In this document: positions 1-8,795 of the stretch, piece by piece
How the letters are laid out: each line of letters starts with the position of its first letter
Position numbering within the stretch: position 1 is the stretch's first letter
Source of the DNA: Gracilaria caudata
Taxonomy: Eukaryota > Rhodophyta > Florideophyceae > Gracilariales > Gracilariaceae
Length of the DNA stretch: 18,471 nt
Direction of reading: 5' to 3'
Assembly (NCBI GenBank): GCA_030374735.1
Contig: JASCIV010000478.1
Span: 1-18,471, forward strand
The notes under the pieces: generated by a model
Seen by the model: only the letters and a program-made list of their open reading frames with translations
Database searches by the model: none
Told to the model about the DNA's origin: nothing
Translations under genes and position numbers: made by a program

Positions 1-5
1 CAGGT

Positions 6-113
6 CAAAAACAGCGTAGTAAAGTTTTTGGATTCAAACACGTTGTAGAAGGTGTTGTCGACGGCACCAAACATTTTGGTACTTCTACGTGCCGATTTTG
101 TAATGTATTTTAA
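6..113 (+). pseudogene. Possible BED-type zinc-finger remnant of a hAT-like element
   Basis: The frame beginning at base 6 is open until TAA at 111-113. It contains a Cys-x-x-Cys pair (CRFC, bases 90-101) preceded by the phrase VDGTKHFGTST. This resembles the first half of the BED zinc fingers that precede the RNase-H-like domain in hAT-like transposases of oomycetes and red algae. The second half, with its His/His or His/Cys pair, is not readable in the same frame. The window edge hides what lies upstream. The orientation matches the transposase ORF at 840, so it could be a decayed first exon or a separate relic. The identification is by eye only. Confidence 0.25.
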
Positions 114-247
114 CTGATTGAAGTATTTTGGCTTTAACATGTGGCATATTCCAAATTATGGGCCTCTGCAACGATTTTTTTTCTTGGATTCTCATTTGTT
201 GGAGAGAAAGTGATCTGGTTTCGTGGAATCGCCAGAAAGGCAACAAA

Positions 248-270
248 ATGCGCCGTGTGACACGGCGCAT
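248..270. repeat. 23-bp perfect palindrome, left copy
   Basis: Arms ATGCGCCGTGT and ACACGGCGCAT are perfectly complementary around a single central G at 259. The site is GC-rich inside an AT-rich spacer, so it stands out. A near-identical copy, with a C at the centre and one arm mismatch, lies at 18391-18413. It could be a subterminal hairpin of a mobile element, a transcription terminator-like hairpin, or a protein-binding site. No tested function can be read from the sequence. Confidence 0.8.
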
Positions 271-839
271 GATTTGAGATTTTTATATAGAAATTTGGTT
301 ATTTTTATGGAGCAAAATATCCATTTTTATTTATAGAGCCAGAAAACGGTGAGTCTGCCAAAAATGAGGGCGGTTTGCCAGAAAATGATAGATCTCTACT
401 TTTCTAACAGATTTTTTTGAGAAAAGCTCTACTTTAGATCAAATTAGCTGGTTTCGTCTCCTTGTATGGAGCTTTGCTATCACGTGAGGATACCGGGGCA
501 ATCGACAGCAATCTGCCCCCTCGCCTTCGGCTCGGGTCCAGATTACAATGTTAGCTGGCGATGGGGCTCCTTCCAGCTCGTCCTTCAAGTTTCTAGCAAG
601 CTCCTGTATGACGATATCTTTTCACAATCGGTCTCCACCGCCTGTTCCAAATTTTTCTTGATGTGTAGCATATTTTTAGGACCAACTCAACGAGTGGATC
701 ACTGACCGGACTGCTGAGACGAAGAAGACCTGTTCCCATCCGGAACGCATCCTACTGAAGATAAAGCGGTCACAATCAACCATCCACACTTCTCTCGTAT
801 CTCTGTTCGCCAGCTTTATCGTACCCTTCGTATTCTTTC

Positions 840-2159
840 ATGGATTCAGATTCATCTACAACCGTTTCTATGGAGCTTAATCGCCCAGCAAGCTCACTAT
901 TATCTTCTTCGAATCTCTACGATGCTTTGAAAATCCTCACCGATGGACTGCTGCCGACAAGCATTGTCAACAACAACCAAGTCCTCGTCGAAAAGCTCGG
1001 TCTTCAGTGGTGTTCGCAGCGTCAGTTAGACAATTATGTTTCCCGCCTTGCGAAAGTTGTGGAAAAGAAAATTGAGAAGCTACTTCCCGAAAAGTTCGCT
1101 CTAATTCTTGACAAGTGGGATGACGCTACCGGTGAGGCATACTTATCTCTGTTTGCAACTTTTCCAAGCAATCGCAGCATTGGATATCAAAAGGTAATGC
1201 TATCAGTCGTGAAGCCAGAGGGGAAAATGGGAGTGGGGCAGGCTATTACAACTACTCTGCGCAAGTACGACGTAAGTCATATTCAGATTGTTGCAGTGAT
1301 CGCCACAGCTGTCATGCCAATTTTGGACGTGACAAAGAAGTTGAGTTTACCTTTCGTGAGCTGTGTTTGTTTCGAGCTTTCCGCCACCGTCAAGGAGCTT
1401 ATGAAGACATGCAATCCAGTTTTGAAAGCGCGGGCAGTAATGAGAACTCTGCTTGAACCCTTGATGCAAGAGAAGTTGGAAGCTCTCACGGATATACCTG
1501 TTGTGCAAGAAGACGAGCAAAATATTGAAACATCGTACCGTCTTTTGCTCAACTTCCGAAGACTGATCCCGTTCATTCCACGGCTCCCTTTTCCTGAAGG
1601 AGATTACCTCACATCCATGTTACCTATCCCATATGAACTTCAAGAGCTCAAAAAACTCATTCTCGTCATTGATGTGCTTTTGAAATGCCGTAGAGATTTC
1701 ATGCAGGGCAGTTGGACAATGCCGGAAGTTAGAGAAAAGCTTAACTCACTTCTATCAAAACTTCCGCAAACGGCACCATACCTCAAGCTAGATGGCCGCT
1801 TCGACGGGTGCGCTGTATTTGAAAAAGCCGTGATCAAAGTGTGCACTGATGCGTCAGAGTTGACCGGTGCTGAATACGAATTCGTTCATCACCTTCGGCC
1901 TGGGATTTCACGAGATGTGGATGACCCCCAAAACGCAGTCTTCACGCCGCCGGCTCGTCCGTTTCGCAAAGATCATTTTATGGACTTGAGGTTTATCATT
2001 CCGAATGCCAACCACACAGAAGTCACTCTACGAGATGCTAGTTATGATGTCGGATCGGTACGGAACGGAGTGGTTGCTCCTGCCATCTCCCAGCAGCTGT
2101 TTCTGAAGGTCAACTCTGAGCTTTGGGGTCCGGAAGACGTCGATGCGTTACTGCACTGA
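840..2159 (+). CDS. hAT-like transposase-derived protein, probably catalytically dead
   Basis: A 439-residue intronless ORF with an ATG start. Residues 65-108 (YVSRLAKVVEKKIEKLLPEK, then FALILDKW...LFATF) match the start of the RNase-H-like fold of hAT-type transposases of the oomycete/red-algal kind, with the first acidic residue at D91. The later landmarks can be followed but are altered. The segment around 150-160 (VAVIATAVM) lacks the second Asp, and residues 174-186 (CVCFELSATVKEL) sit where the family usually has a Cys-x-x-His. Residues 383-438 parallel the C-terminal dimerisation segment, where the usual S-N-x-x-E-R-x-F-S core has become NANHTEVTLRD, ending in QLFLKVNSELWGPEDVDAL. No BED zinc finger is in the ORF. 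The frame is unbroken despite these losses, so it is either recently inactivated or co-opted by the host. Family assignment is fairly firm; host function is unknown. Confidence 0.7.
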   Translation: MDSDSSTTVSMELNRPASSLLSSSNLYDALKILTDGLLPTSIVNNNQVLVEKLGLQWCSQRQLDNYVSRLAKVVEKKIEKLLPEKFALILDKWDDATGEAYLSLFATFPSNRSIGYQKVMLSVVKPEGKMGVGQAITTTLRKYDVSHIQIVAVIATAVMPILDVTKKLSLPFVSCVCFELSATVKELMKTCNPVLKARAVMRTLLEPLMQEKLEALTDIPVVQEDEQNIETSYRLLLNFRRLIPFIPRLPFPEGDYLTSMLPIPYELQELKKLILVIDVLLKCRRDFMQGSWTMPEVREKLNSLLSKLPQTAPYLKLDGRFDGCAVFEKAVIKVCTDASELTGAEYEFVHHLRPGISRDVDDPQNAVFTPPARPFRKDHFMDLRFIIPNANHTEVTLRDASYDVGSVRNGVVAPAISQQLFLKVNSELWGPEDVDALLH

Positions 2160-3003
2160 TCTTTCCACCAGTATCAGATATAATGTAACCCTTTGTACTA
2201 GTCTGGCTTTGCGTTTCCTTAGTATATCCAGCAAGTGTATGGAGAAGATCATGCAGACTTCCCATGTTTAAAATCCCTTTGCATATCAGGCAGAGATGGC
2301 AAATCACATTCTAGGTGCGCGATAGCGCACTAGAAATTGATGTAAATGTGTCGGTTCTTTACTTTCACCACAAGAGAAGCTTATTTTTCTTCGGACAACT
2401 AGTAGGTAGAAAGAAGTACTAAAGTCAGGGGATCTGTTTGCTGCGAAAAACTTCCTCCGGAGGATTAGATTTATTTGTCGTGGATTGCTCTCAGTGGGTA
2501 GATACAGACAACTATAGCAAGATTCCATTGCTGTCGATTTGTCGTCATTTCGAACGTTTGATCTCCGTAATCGCGCATTGTTGAAAGTATTATTGAAGCC
2601 TCCTTCAAATACCGATGCGAGCATCGGGAACGATCTCTAAGCCTCCCCCAAATCCATGACATTTCACGAGGAGAACTTCATCACGTCCTTTTTTTTGATA
2701 CTCGGTTACCTTACGGAAACATATAATTGGTGTACTTACAAAAATTCTCGATCATCACTTAGGACACATGCATCAAACCTGATCACAATTCTTCAAAGCA
2801 AACCATACCAATCGCAACTCGAATATGCGGTGAGGCAGACTCCGAAACGGAGCCATAAGCAGAACCCTGGAAGAAGAACCGACTCACATATTGAAACGAG
2901 TTTCGTCATCGAGATTGGAACACCAAGTTAATACCTCCGAAGAGCACTGTTTTGTGACTTGATGGATGTTCGTAATCATCAGTGACAAGCGTTTATTGGC
3001 GGA
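2160..3003. other. Spacer without a convincing gene
   Basis: Two ATG-started frames exist: 2304-2624 on the minus strand (106 codons) and 2656-2931 on the plus strand (91 codons). Neither shows a signal peptide, membrane span, repeat or motif that I can recognise, and neither has a clear TATA box. The plus-strand frame lies just upstream of the membrane-protein gene at 3004 and could be its 5' leader. I do not call either as a gene. Confidence 0.4.
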
Positions 3004-3765
3004 ATGGAATATGAATCAGATAACTCCGTATCTCAAGTTCTTGGTTTCGTAACATTTGCGGTCCTTGTACTTTGTTACGCAAGGGAACTCGTGAGCAACT
3101 GGAAAACCGACTTTACTCATCTCAAAACCAAGAATAAGGCCATCAAAGTGGTTCTCAACACAGCATCTGCTTTGCTCATCGCGTTTACCGTAATTTGGAC
3201 CCTCAAGAACCATGATGGCTACATATTGTACCAGGGAAATCCTGTTCTTGCCGTGTACTTGTTTGGTGCTGTTGCCGTACTTGGAATTGCGGTAGGTGCA
3301 GCAGAGGACTTCTACAAACGATATTCGTATACTCGCCCAAGTGTGGTCATTGTCGTCTTGGTGACTATGTGTGTAACATTACTATTCGAATCATTATTCG
3401 TGGCGCAAGGGATATTTCTTCTAACACGAGAGCAACCTAACCCGGATGAGCGTAAGATTGGCATTGTTATGATAACAATTTCCATAGTAATGGCGATCGT
3501 CATCTTGACTGTTATTCTAATTATGAATAAGACGTTGTTGCGCATCGGCCTACTCATTAGTAGTAGTGTTATCCCGGGAATCGTGGTGTACTTGCTGATT
3601 TCACTTCGTGGACCCTTTGGGGGCAATACGTACTTTTGGGATAGCCTGGTATTGTACGCGACGTTCACATATCCCGTTCTCGTTTTGATACAACTCTTCG
3701 TTTTGTCCTTGATAAGTAGACAGAGACATTCAGGTGGACATAATTCGTTTAGAAGGGACAGCTAG
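3004..3765 (+). CDS. Orphan seven-helix membrane protein
   Basis: A 253-residue intronless ORF. Hydrophobic helices are visible at about residues 9-26, 46-66, 78-98, 111-140, 151-175, 178-198 and 211-238. The loops are short. The first cytoplasmic-type loop is Lys-rich, and the C-terminal tail is basic and Ser-rich (RQRHSGGHNSFRRDS). No GPCR, rhodopsin or transporter signature was found: there is no retinal Lys in helix 7 and no DRY-like motif. The ATG at 3004 is preceded by purines (GGAATGG) and gives an N-terminus that runs straight into helix 1. A matching AATAAA signal lies 122 bp behind the stop codon. Seven helices could mean a receptor, channel or lipid enzyme; I cannot choose between them. 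The coding call is strong because the hydrophobic periodicity persists over the whole length. Confidence 0.7.
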   Translation: MEYESDNSVSQVLGFVTFAVLVLCYARELVSNWKTDFTHLKTKNKAIKVVLNTASALLIAFTVIWTLKNHDGYILYQGNPVLAVYLFGAVAVLGIAVGAAEDFYKRYSYTRPSVVIVVLVTMCVTLLFESLFVAQGIFLLTREQPNPDERKIGIVMITISIVMAIVILTVILIMNKTLLRIGLLISSSVIPGIVVYLLISLRGPFGGNTYFWDSLVLYATFTYPVLVLIQLFVLSLISRQRHSGGHNSFRRDS

Positions 3766-4405
3766 GGATGAAATGACGAAGCATTCCTGGAAATATCGAA
3801 GGAGCAGGAAGAAGTGGCAAAGTCGAACATGTACAACACGGCAAATCGCTCCGTTTCGTTCGTCTATTGTGAAGATTGTTGGGTACAATAAAGAAACATG
3901 ATGTTGAACAGCGCTGAGCTGAAGCACCTGAGCCAATAACAGTTGGAAATGATACACGTGCATGACAAAACATCCGACTCATTGCTGACTGTAGCGGAGT
4001 CGGCATTGCCTGGTCATCGATGGACCTTCGTACCATCTCGTCTCTTCGCATGAAATTATTTCGCCACTGATGGATTTGTATTTGAGAACAATTGGGTGCC
4101 ACGCATGACACGTTGACATGGAGAGGGCTGTGCAAGCTGCTCATGAAGTACAACGAAGAATACTTGTACCCAATTCGTCGGAGGGCTTGGCTTTCTTCAT
4201 ACGGCCAGAGAGCGTACCGTCGTAGTCGGCTCATAGGCCTTCGAGCGCATTTTTCTCCGAGAAAAATACACTCAGGATCTTGTCTCAACACTAAAGACCC
4301 CCGTGATTGAAGTCGAGTTGCTGCAGCTTTATATAGCTCGGTTGCTCGATCAACGTCTCTCTCATGCTCCAAGTTCCTTTCCGTCAGCTTCATAACAGTC
4401 TCCAT
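3749..4405 (-). CDS. Doubtful minus-strand ORF, 218 codons
   Basis: An ATG-started open frame running antisense into the last bases of the seven-helix gene. Its first 30 residues (METVMKLTERNLEHERDVDR and onward) look like a charged helix, but the remainder is rich in Arg, Ser, Cys and His, as antisense or noncoding frames often are. It overlaps the 3' untranslated region and AATAAA signal of the gene at 3004 and a plus-strand open frame at 4092-4787, so at most one of these is real. No homologue is recognised. Confidence 0.2.
   Translation of the reverse strand: METVMKLTERNLEHERDVDRATELYKAAATRLQSRGSLVLRQDPECIFLGEKCARRPMSRLRRYALWPYEESQALRRIGYKYSSLYFMSSLHSPLHVNVSCVAPNCSQIQIHQWRNNFMRRDEMVRRSIDDQAMPTPLQSAMSRMFCHARVSFPTVIGSGASAQRCSTSCFFIVPNNLHNRRTKRSDLPCCTCSTLPLLPAPSIFPGMLRHFIPSCPF
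3887..3892 (+). terminator. AATAAA polyadenylation signal of the seven-helix gene
   Basis: A canonical AATAAA hexamer on the plus strand, 122 bp downstream of the stop codon at 3765 and on the same strand. Distance and orientation fit a eukaryotic cleavage and polyadenylation signal, though the hexamer is common by chance in AT-rich DNA. Confidence 0.5.
4328..4335 (+). promoter_or_regulatory. TATA-like box upstream of the 4539 ORF
   Basis: The sequence TTTATATA reads as a TATA box on the plus strand. Transcription would start near 4360, with the ATG at 4539 as the first one to open a longer frame; two earlier ATGs at 4364 and 4516 give only very short frames. It could equally be chance in moderately AT-rich DNA. 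Confidence 0.3.
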
Positions 4406-4538
4406 ATCTTCGTCTTCTCCTTCTTACAGAGCATCTTTTAATCAAAGGACTGCCTGTTGGTCTACTCCTCTACTTGGGTCATCCTCCAGAGGGAGGACTG
4501 ACAGATTATTCATTCATGAAGGATATCTGAACGCTCGA

Positions 4539-4787
4539 ATGACCCGCACAGAACACTTCGAGCTCTCTTACGACATCTACGAAAATTACTATTTCCTTCA
4601 TGATCTAACAGATCGTAGCCTCTTTGTGCGAATGCATTGTGAGGCGCTGGAGGACTGGACTGGACTGTATGTATGGTCCTCCTCAGAACTCCCTTTATAC
4701 CAAGTGGAGAGAGCGCAAAGTGCTCTCGGAAGCATAAAGATACAAGCAGTTGAACAAATCGTATGCATTCTTTTGCCATTAATGTAA
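4539..4787 (+). CDS. Small hypothetical protein, possibly the last exon of a spliced gene
   Basis: The 82 residues have protein-like composition with many aromatic and acidic positions (EHFELSYDIYENYYFLHDLT, later LEDWTGLYVWSSSELP). The same frame is open back to 4311, and a pyrimidine tract ending in TTCTTACAG at 4429 looks like a 3' splice site. Upstream, the same frame is open again from 4092 to a single TGA at 4308-4310. An intron from GTACCG at 4214 to 4429 (216 bp, phase preserved) would remove that stop and allow an ATG start at 4143. The intronless alternative starts at 4539. No family is recognised. Confidence 0.35.
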   Translation: MTRTEHFELSYDIYENYYFLHDLTDRSLFVRMHCEALEDWTGLYVWSSSELPLYQVERAQSALGSIKIQAVEQIVCILLPLM

Positions 4788-5016
4788 AATGTACGAGAAG
4801 ATATACAAGTCGTCTTGCAAATCTGGGATATAATGCTTAACGTAACTTTTCGTAAGATTCTTTTACCGGAACATGACTGCATCTGTGTGGCGTTGTCTTT
4901 TACTAGGACAACGTGTAGCGTCTCTTGTAGAAGCTGATTCTTTCTCGTCTTGAGTGGTGCTTGATCATCTTTTGCCACTTGCTAAAGGTGAGGCTTCTGA
5001 TTTCTTATCTGTGGAT

Positions 5017-5730
5017 CTACACTTCCACTAGGGCAAACTGAAGGAAGACAGTTTCCTGAATGTCAAGTTCTCCCGAAGCAACCGGTACAGGAGAGCCTAT
5101 CCCCCCAAAAGCCAATGCCGCGGTTCCGGAGAACTGTGGTTGTCGAATTGATTGATCACTGATTGCAATGATTCCCCCAACGCGTACCCCAGCTGCTTCT
5201 GCAAACACTCCAGCTTGACTCGTGGCGTCCGCCACAGCAAGCGCGCGAGCACGATTGCGAAGTTCTGTGTCATCAGCAATACCAAATCTCACACTAGAAA
5301 TGCGATTGCTACCAGCGGAAACAAGAGCATCAAGAATCGTTCCCAAGTTGTCCAAATCACGAACAACAACTCGAAGTTGATTTGTCACTCGAAACCCGGT
5401 AATACCCTGATTTTCGCCGTTTGGTCCGAATTGAGTCTGAGGGGCCACATTGAAGAATGAGGTCTGAATATCTCTTTCTTCAATCCCTTGTTCAGTGAGC
5501 ACCGCCAAAACCTGTTCGAATTGCTGATTGTTCGCGGTCAGAGCAGCCTGTGGTGTATCTGCTGTAGTAATCACTCCAGTTTTTACTGTGGCCAAGTCTG
5601 GAGAAGCCGAAACACTTCCTTCACCAGACACACTGATTGTACGGGGTATGGTTTGAGCATTTGATTGACCACCGCTTGTGGCCACCCATACCAAGAAAGA
5701 GAGGAAGAAGAGGCTTCTCATTGGGAACAT
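5017..5730 (-). CDS. Secreted SIMPL-domain (DUF541) protein
   Basis: A 237-residue protein of the SIMPL/DUF541 family, named for the mouse signalling protein SIMPL and common in bacteria as BP26/YggE-type periplasmic proteins. Residues 1-26 form a signal peptide (MFPMRSLFFLSFLVWV, Ala-Gln cleavage region). The domain follows at once with the characteristic opening TISVSGEGSVSASPDLATVK, the TPQAALTANNQQFEQVLAVL helix and the RDIQTSFFNVAPQ strand. A GFRVTNQLRVVVRDLDNLGT segment and a RARALAVADATSQAGVFAEA helix come next. Length is typical for the family. The start at 5730 is the first ATG and is followed directly by the signal peptide. There is no intron. The family is sparse in eukaryotes, so bacterial origin by transfer is a reasonable inference. 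The molecular role is not well defined even in bacteria. Confidence 0.88.
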   Translation of the reverse strand: MFPMRSLFFLSFLVWVATSGGQSNAQTIPRTISVSGEGSVSASPDLATVKTGVITTADTPQAALTANNQQFEQVLAVLTEQGIEERDIQTSFFNVAPQTQFGPNGENQGITGFRVTNQLRVVVRDLDNLGTILDALVSAGSNRISSVRFGIADDTELRNRARALAVADATSQAGVFAEAAGVRVGGIIAISDQSIRQPQFSGTAALAFGGIGSPVPVASGELDIQETVFLQFALVEV

Positions 5731-7139
5731 TATTTCCGGGGCCGATGGAGTTCAAGGACGAGATTACAATACGCACGAGAGAAAAGATGCCTTGTGGAAA
5801 AGAGTTAGTTGCGACATCGACGCTTACCCCTTCTTATACATTGGCATCCTAGTGACAGCACCACAGGCTCCCTGAAAACACTGCCATCGTTGTCATTCGA
5901 GAAACGTCAGACCCTAGTCCTGTAATGAAATTTTTTCTCTCCCGTTGCACATACAACTTCAAAAGAGGAGATACGAAATCAGCAGTGAATACATTCGGTG
6001 ACCACCTTAGCCTACTTGATGGTAACATTCGAAGCTATTCTCAATGGCTCCGCTAGTTTTTTTTTTGCCTTGCTTCCGCTCTGGAAGCAAAGGAAATTAC
6101 TTTCCCATACACGCGACCTGAGTTCAGGTGTATGTGCAAGTCTCGAACATGCGTAGTTCCTACGCAGATGTGCATTGCTGGCTTGGATAGAGCTCACCTG
6201 CGATGCGGATCATAGGTGGTCGATCGCAGATTAGTGGGCACACGAGACTCTGCTTTTTCTACTCTCTCTCCCTATTTTTTCAGTCTGAAGAAGCGCAGGA
6301 GAGGAGATGAGGGTTGTTTGGAGGATCGAGACTATTTAGAACGCGGGCCACTCTTTGTCGATCATGAATGATGATGAACCCAAAGCTCCTAGCCATCTCC
6401 ACGGTGGATGCATGATCATCAAAAACACGTGGATTCTATTTCAGTTCAAGAGAACCGAGGTGGAGGACTTCAGCTTTTGGACAAATCAACAGCTTGCAAC
6501 AATGCAAGGAACTGGGATAGGAGAACTGTCAGCCACGGCGCTTCAACGGTGGTCGACATGTACAGAACAACACGTCGTGTTTACTGTACACGTTGTCCAC
6601 ACACCAATTCAAGACCGAGGATAACGTTGATATTGCAAGTCAATCTTAATTTACTGCTCTCTTTCTTCTTCGCCCAAACTCATCGCAGAGATTCGAAGTA
6701 GAAGACATAGAACTCAATTTTCTCTATATCCAGAGGGGTCGTCCTCGGCAAACCGTCTAGGTTTGTGGAAAATACGGTGGCAAAGCAATGCTGCTCGGAA
6801 AGAAAGGCATGAGCGTTGCAGCTGACCCGAATGAACGCATATTACGTAAAGACTATGAACTTATGCTTAATATGAGTCTCTAAAACATCGCACTCGTAAG
6901 TGGAAAACTAGCGTTCACTGCTTTACCGTATTGATCTGTTGCAGGAATATGTGCACTCTGGCATCAAAAAGAACAGCGCTCCAATTGCCTCGGCTTGCGA
7001 GGGAATGAAGCTCTAATTAAACGCTCACGTGTAAAATGGGTGGCTTTTTACCCACGTAGAACAAGATAGCTTCTGTGTTCAGCAATGAAATTAAACCTCG
7101 TCGAAAATGTCTTCTCCCACGTACTATTGGTGTTGTCAG
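5731..7139. other. Long spacer without a supported gene
   Basis: About 1.4 kb without a frame I would defend. Candidate frames at 5637-5875, 6012-6197 and 6355-6701 are short, overlap one another or the SIMPL gene, and several begin only at non-ATG codons. No tRNA or transposon terminal repeat was seen. A T10-11 run lies near 6057-6067. The stretch presumably holds the promoter of the minus-strand SIMPL gene and the 3' end of the minus-strand ORF at 7140. Confidence 0.5.
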
Positions 7140-7499
7140 TCACACGAACAGGGAGAGGATAACATGAGCGGCTTGAACACTCAATGTAAACCCAAGCATT
7201 CCAAGAACAGCATCCGACCTTGAGCCCGAAAAAGATAGATTTGGGTTTGCTCGCAATACATTTTGCATTCCTTTTGCAATTGCACTGTCAAGCTCGCTCG
7301 AATTGAGCATGATGGTTTGTGCCACATTGTTGACGCTTGTAGTCTTGAAAGCGTATGATTCTGTGAAGTATCCGCAAACTTCTGTTGCGGTTTCTCCAAC
7401 TGGAAAGCCGGCTATAGAGAGGGTTGTATCGTTCTGGAGCACAGATTGAATGATTTTGCTGGTTTCTCCGATCCAGAAGCACACTTCGGAAGGACTCAT
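7140..7499 (-). CDS. Small hypothetical protein with a hydrophobic C-terminal tail
   Basis: From the ATG at 7499 this gives 119 residues. The body carries an N-linked sequon (NDT) and Cys residues, and it ends in SGSRSDAVLGMLGFTLSVQA followed by AHVILSLFV. A small-residue patch followed by a hydrophobic end is the pattern of a GPI-attachment signal or a tail anchor. No N-terminal signal peptide is seen, so a first exon upstream would be needed for a GPI protein. A TATA-like box (CTATATAA, minus strand 7605-7612) lies about 105 bp upstream of the ATG. The frame extends upstream of the ATG only through non-ATG codons to a stop. No family is recognised. Confidence 0.4.
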   Translation of the reverse strand: MSPSEVCFWIGETSKIIQSVLQNDTTLSIAGFPVGETATEVCGYFTESYAFKTTSVNNVAQTIMLNSSELDSAIAKGMQNVLRANPNLSFSGSRSDAVLGMLGFTLSVQAAHVILSLFV

Positions 7500-7604
7500 T
7501 TTGTCACAGTAAGTTCGTCGCAGAAAGCTGGTTAGATAGACGGTTTTGATAGGCAATTGAGGAGAGAAGAAATTTTAGCACCTTGGGTTCGGAGGGGGAT
7601 TCTG

Positions 7605-7612
7605 TTATATAG
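7605..7612 (-). promoter_or_regulatory. TATA-like box for the 7499 ORF
   Basis: CTATATAA on the minus strand, about 105 bp upstream of the ATG at 7499. This is a reasonable distance for a short 5' leader. The surrounding DNA is only moderately AT-rich at this point. Confidence 0.35.
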
Positions 7613-8242
7613 AGCCATGTTTTCGAAGAAGATCGAGACATAATACAACACAGCGGGTGTGTATGAGAACAACCCTCGTTGAAACAGCTTTTGCGTTAGT
7701 GATTTGCTCAGAAGAGCGTTGTTCCTGGTTTGAGATATTATGAATACACATAAATATAGTTATATATAGCAGATAAGAATCAAAACAATTGCGGTCGGTT
7801 TCAGTTCAAGAAGTATTTTTATTCTATTTTAATATTCACATTGCTTTAAAAATAGTTCGTTCGGAGGGTGCAGTTCGCATATTTGTCATTTAATAAACAA
7901 TAACAAAACACATGGGGGTCTCTGGTTACATAAAAATGTCAAATTGTTTGATTCCGAAATTTTGAAAAGGCATTCAATTTCTATATGTATTTAGAAAGTG
8001 TTTAGTCAAATACCTTGAAGACGAAAGTGTTTTGCCGCAATCGCTGGAATTTTGCAACTGCGTCACAGATCTCTGAGATTAGAGACGACGCTGTAAAAGT
8101 AATTAGGCACGAATTTGGATCTGAATTGAAACGGGGATATGGACCCAAGTCAAATCAATTTCTCGACCAATATTTACGAGCAAATCAGAATTTGAAGTTG
8201 GTTGACCAAAACGTGGTTTGTCTGATACGTGTACTCGAAGTG
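7613..8242. other. Strongly AT-rich spacer next to GC island A
   Basis: Bases around 7740-8000 are very AT-rich; for example 7801-7860 has 13 G or C in 60. A 76-codon frame ending at 8245 begins only at TTG and has no recognisable motif, so I do not call it. The change to more than 70 percent GC near 8243 is abrupt. Confidence 0.5.
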
Positions 8243-8795
8243 TAATGAAACGCACCGCCGCCGTTCTCCTTCACCTCCCGCGCGCGCTCCACCTCGTCGA
8301 ACTCGCCCTCGGCCTTCGACGTCCTCAGCTAGAGCAGCCCCTGCGACCTGCGCCCCGCCCGCGCACGCCGCCGCACCCGCCGCCGCACCCGCCCGCCACT
8401 TGCTCGCGCTGAGCGCGCACGCGCGCGCATCGAGTACTCGCGTAGCAGCCACTGCCACGGCGGCCCCGTGCGCCCGGCGCTCCTTCCGGGCGGCGCCGCC
8501 AGCGCGCGCAGTGCCTCCGACTACGGCTGCTGGGGCGCTCGGCACGGGCGCGCGGGGGCCGCATGCGCGGCGCAACCGATCGCTTGCGCTGCGGCGGGGA
8601 CGGCACCGACGGCGGGCCGCAACTGCGCACAGTGGCAGACCACAGCGAGCGCTCTGGGCGCGTGGGCTTGTCGCGCGCGGCTGCATCATGGCAAGCTCTC
8701 GCGCCGGCACCACGCGTTTTGCCGATGATCGTGCTACAACAACCGCGCGGCGCGCTTTTGCGGGCATGGCAAACCTGCGAACCGTCGGCGGCTTC
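8243..8795. repeat. GC-rich island A, dispersed-repeat copy
   Basis: This stretch is far richer in G and C than its surroundings: 42 of 60 bases at 8281-8340 and 52 of 60 at 8341-8400, against 22-45 percent just to the left. It is dense in CpG. Long open frames exist on both strands only because stop codons are rare at this composition, and their translations are Arg/Ala/Pro-rich without domain features. Parts align in the same orientation with island B at 12832-13175. The pairs are about 8434-8458 with 13030-13054, 8513-8538 with 13060-13085, about 8555-8590 with 13100-13130, and 8754-8790 with 13127-13170. Island A carries extra DNA between these blocks. It is probably a diverged dispersed element or decayed gene family; the edges are approximate. 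Confidence 0.6.

Larger units (their letters stand above)
1..839. other. AT-rich intergenic spacer
   Basis: Apart from the zinc-finger trace and the palindrome, no gene is supported here. The phrase GCCAGAAA (or GCCAAAAA) recurs at about 229, 337, 356 and 374, which gives the 200-400 stretch a loosely repetitive look typical of a decayed mobile element. An ATG-initiated 79-codon frame at 466-705 has no recognisable motif. Confidence 0.5.

Noticed and set aside
248..270. Helitron 3' hairpin
   Set aside because: A palindrome near an end fits, but no CTRR terminus followed by T was found at a suitable distance in either copy, and no Rep/helicase sequence is in the window.
5152..5460. 102-codon plus-strand frame over the SIMPL gene
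   Set aside because: Antisense to a confidently identified domain.
8015..8245. 76-codon frame running up to GC island A
   Set aside because: Only a TTG start, no motif, and it ends at the composition boundary.
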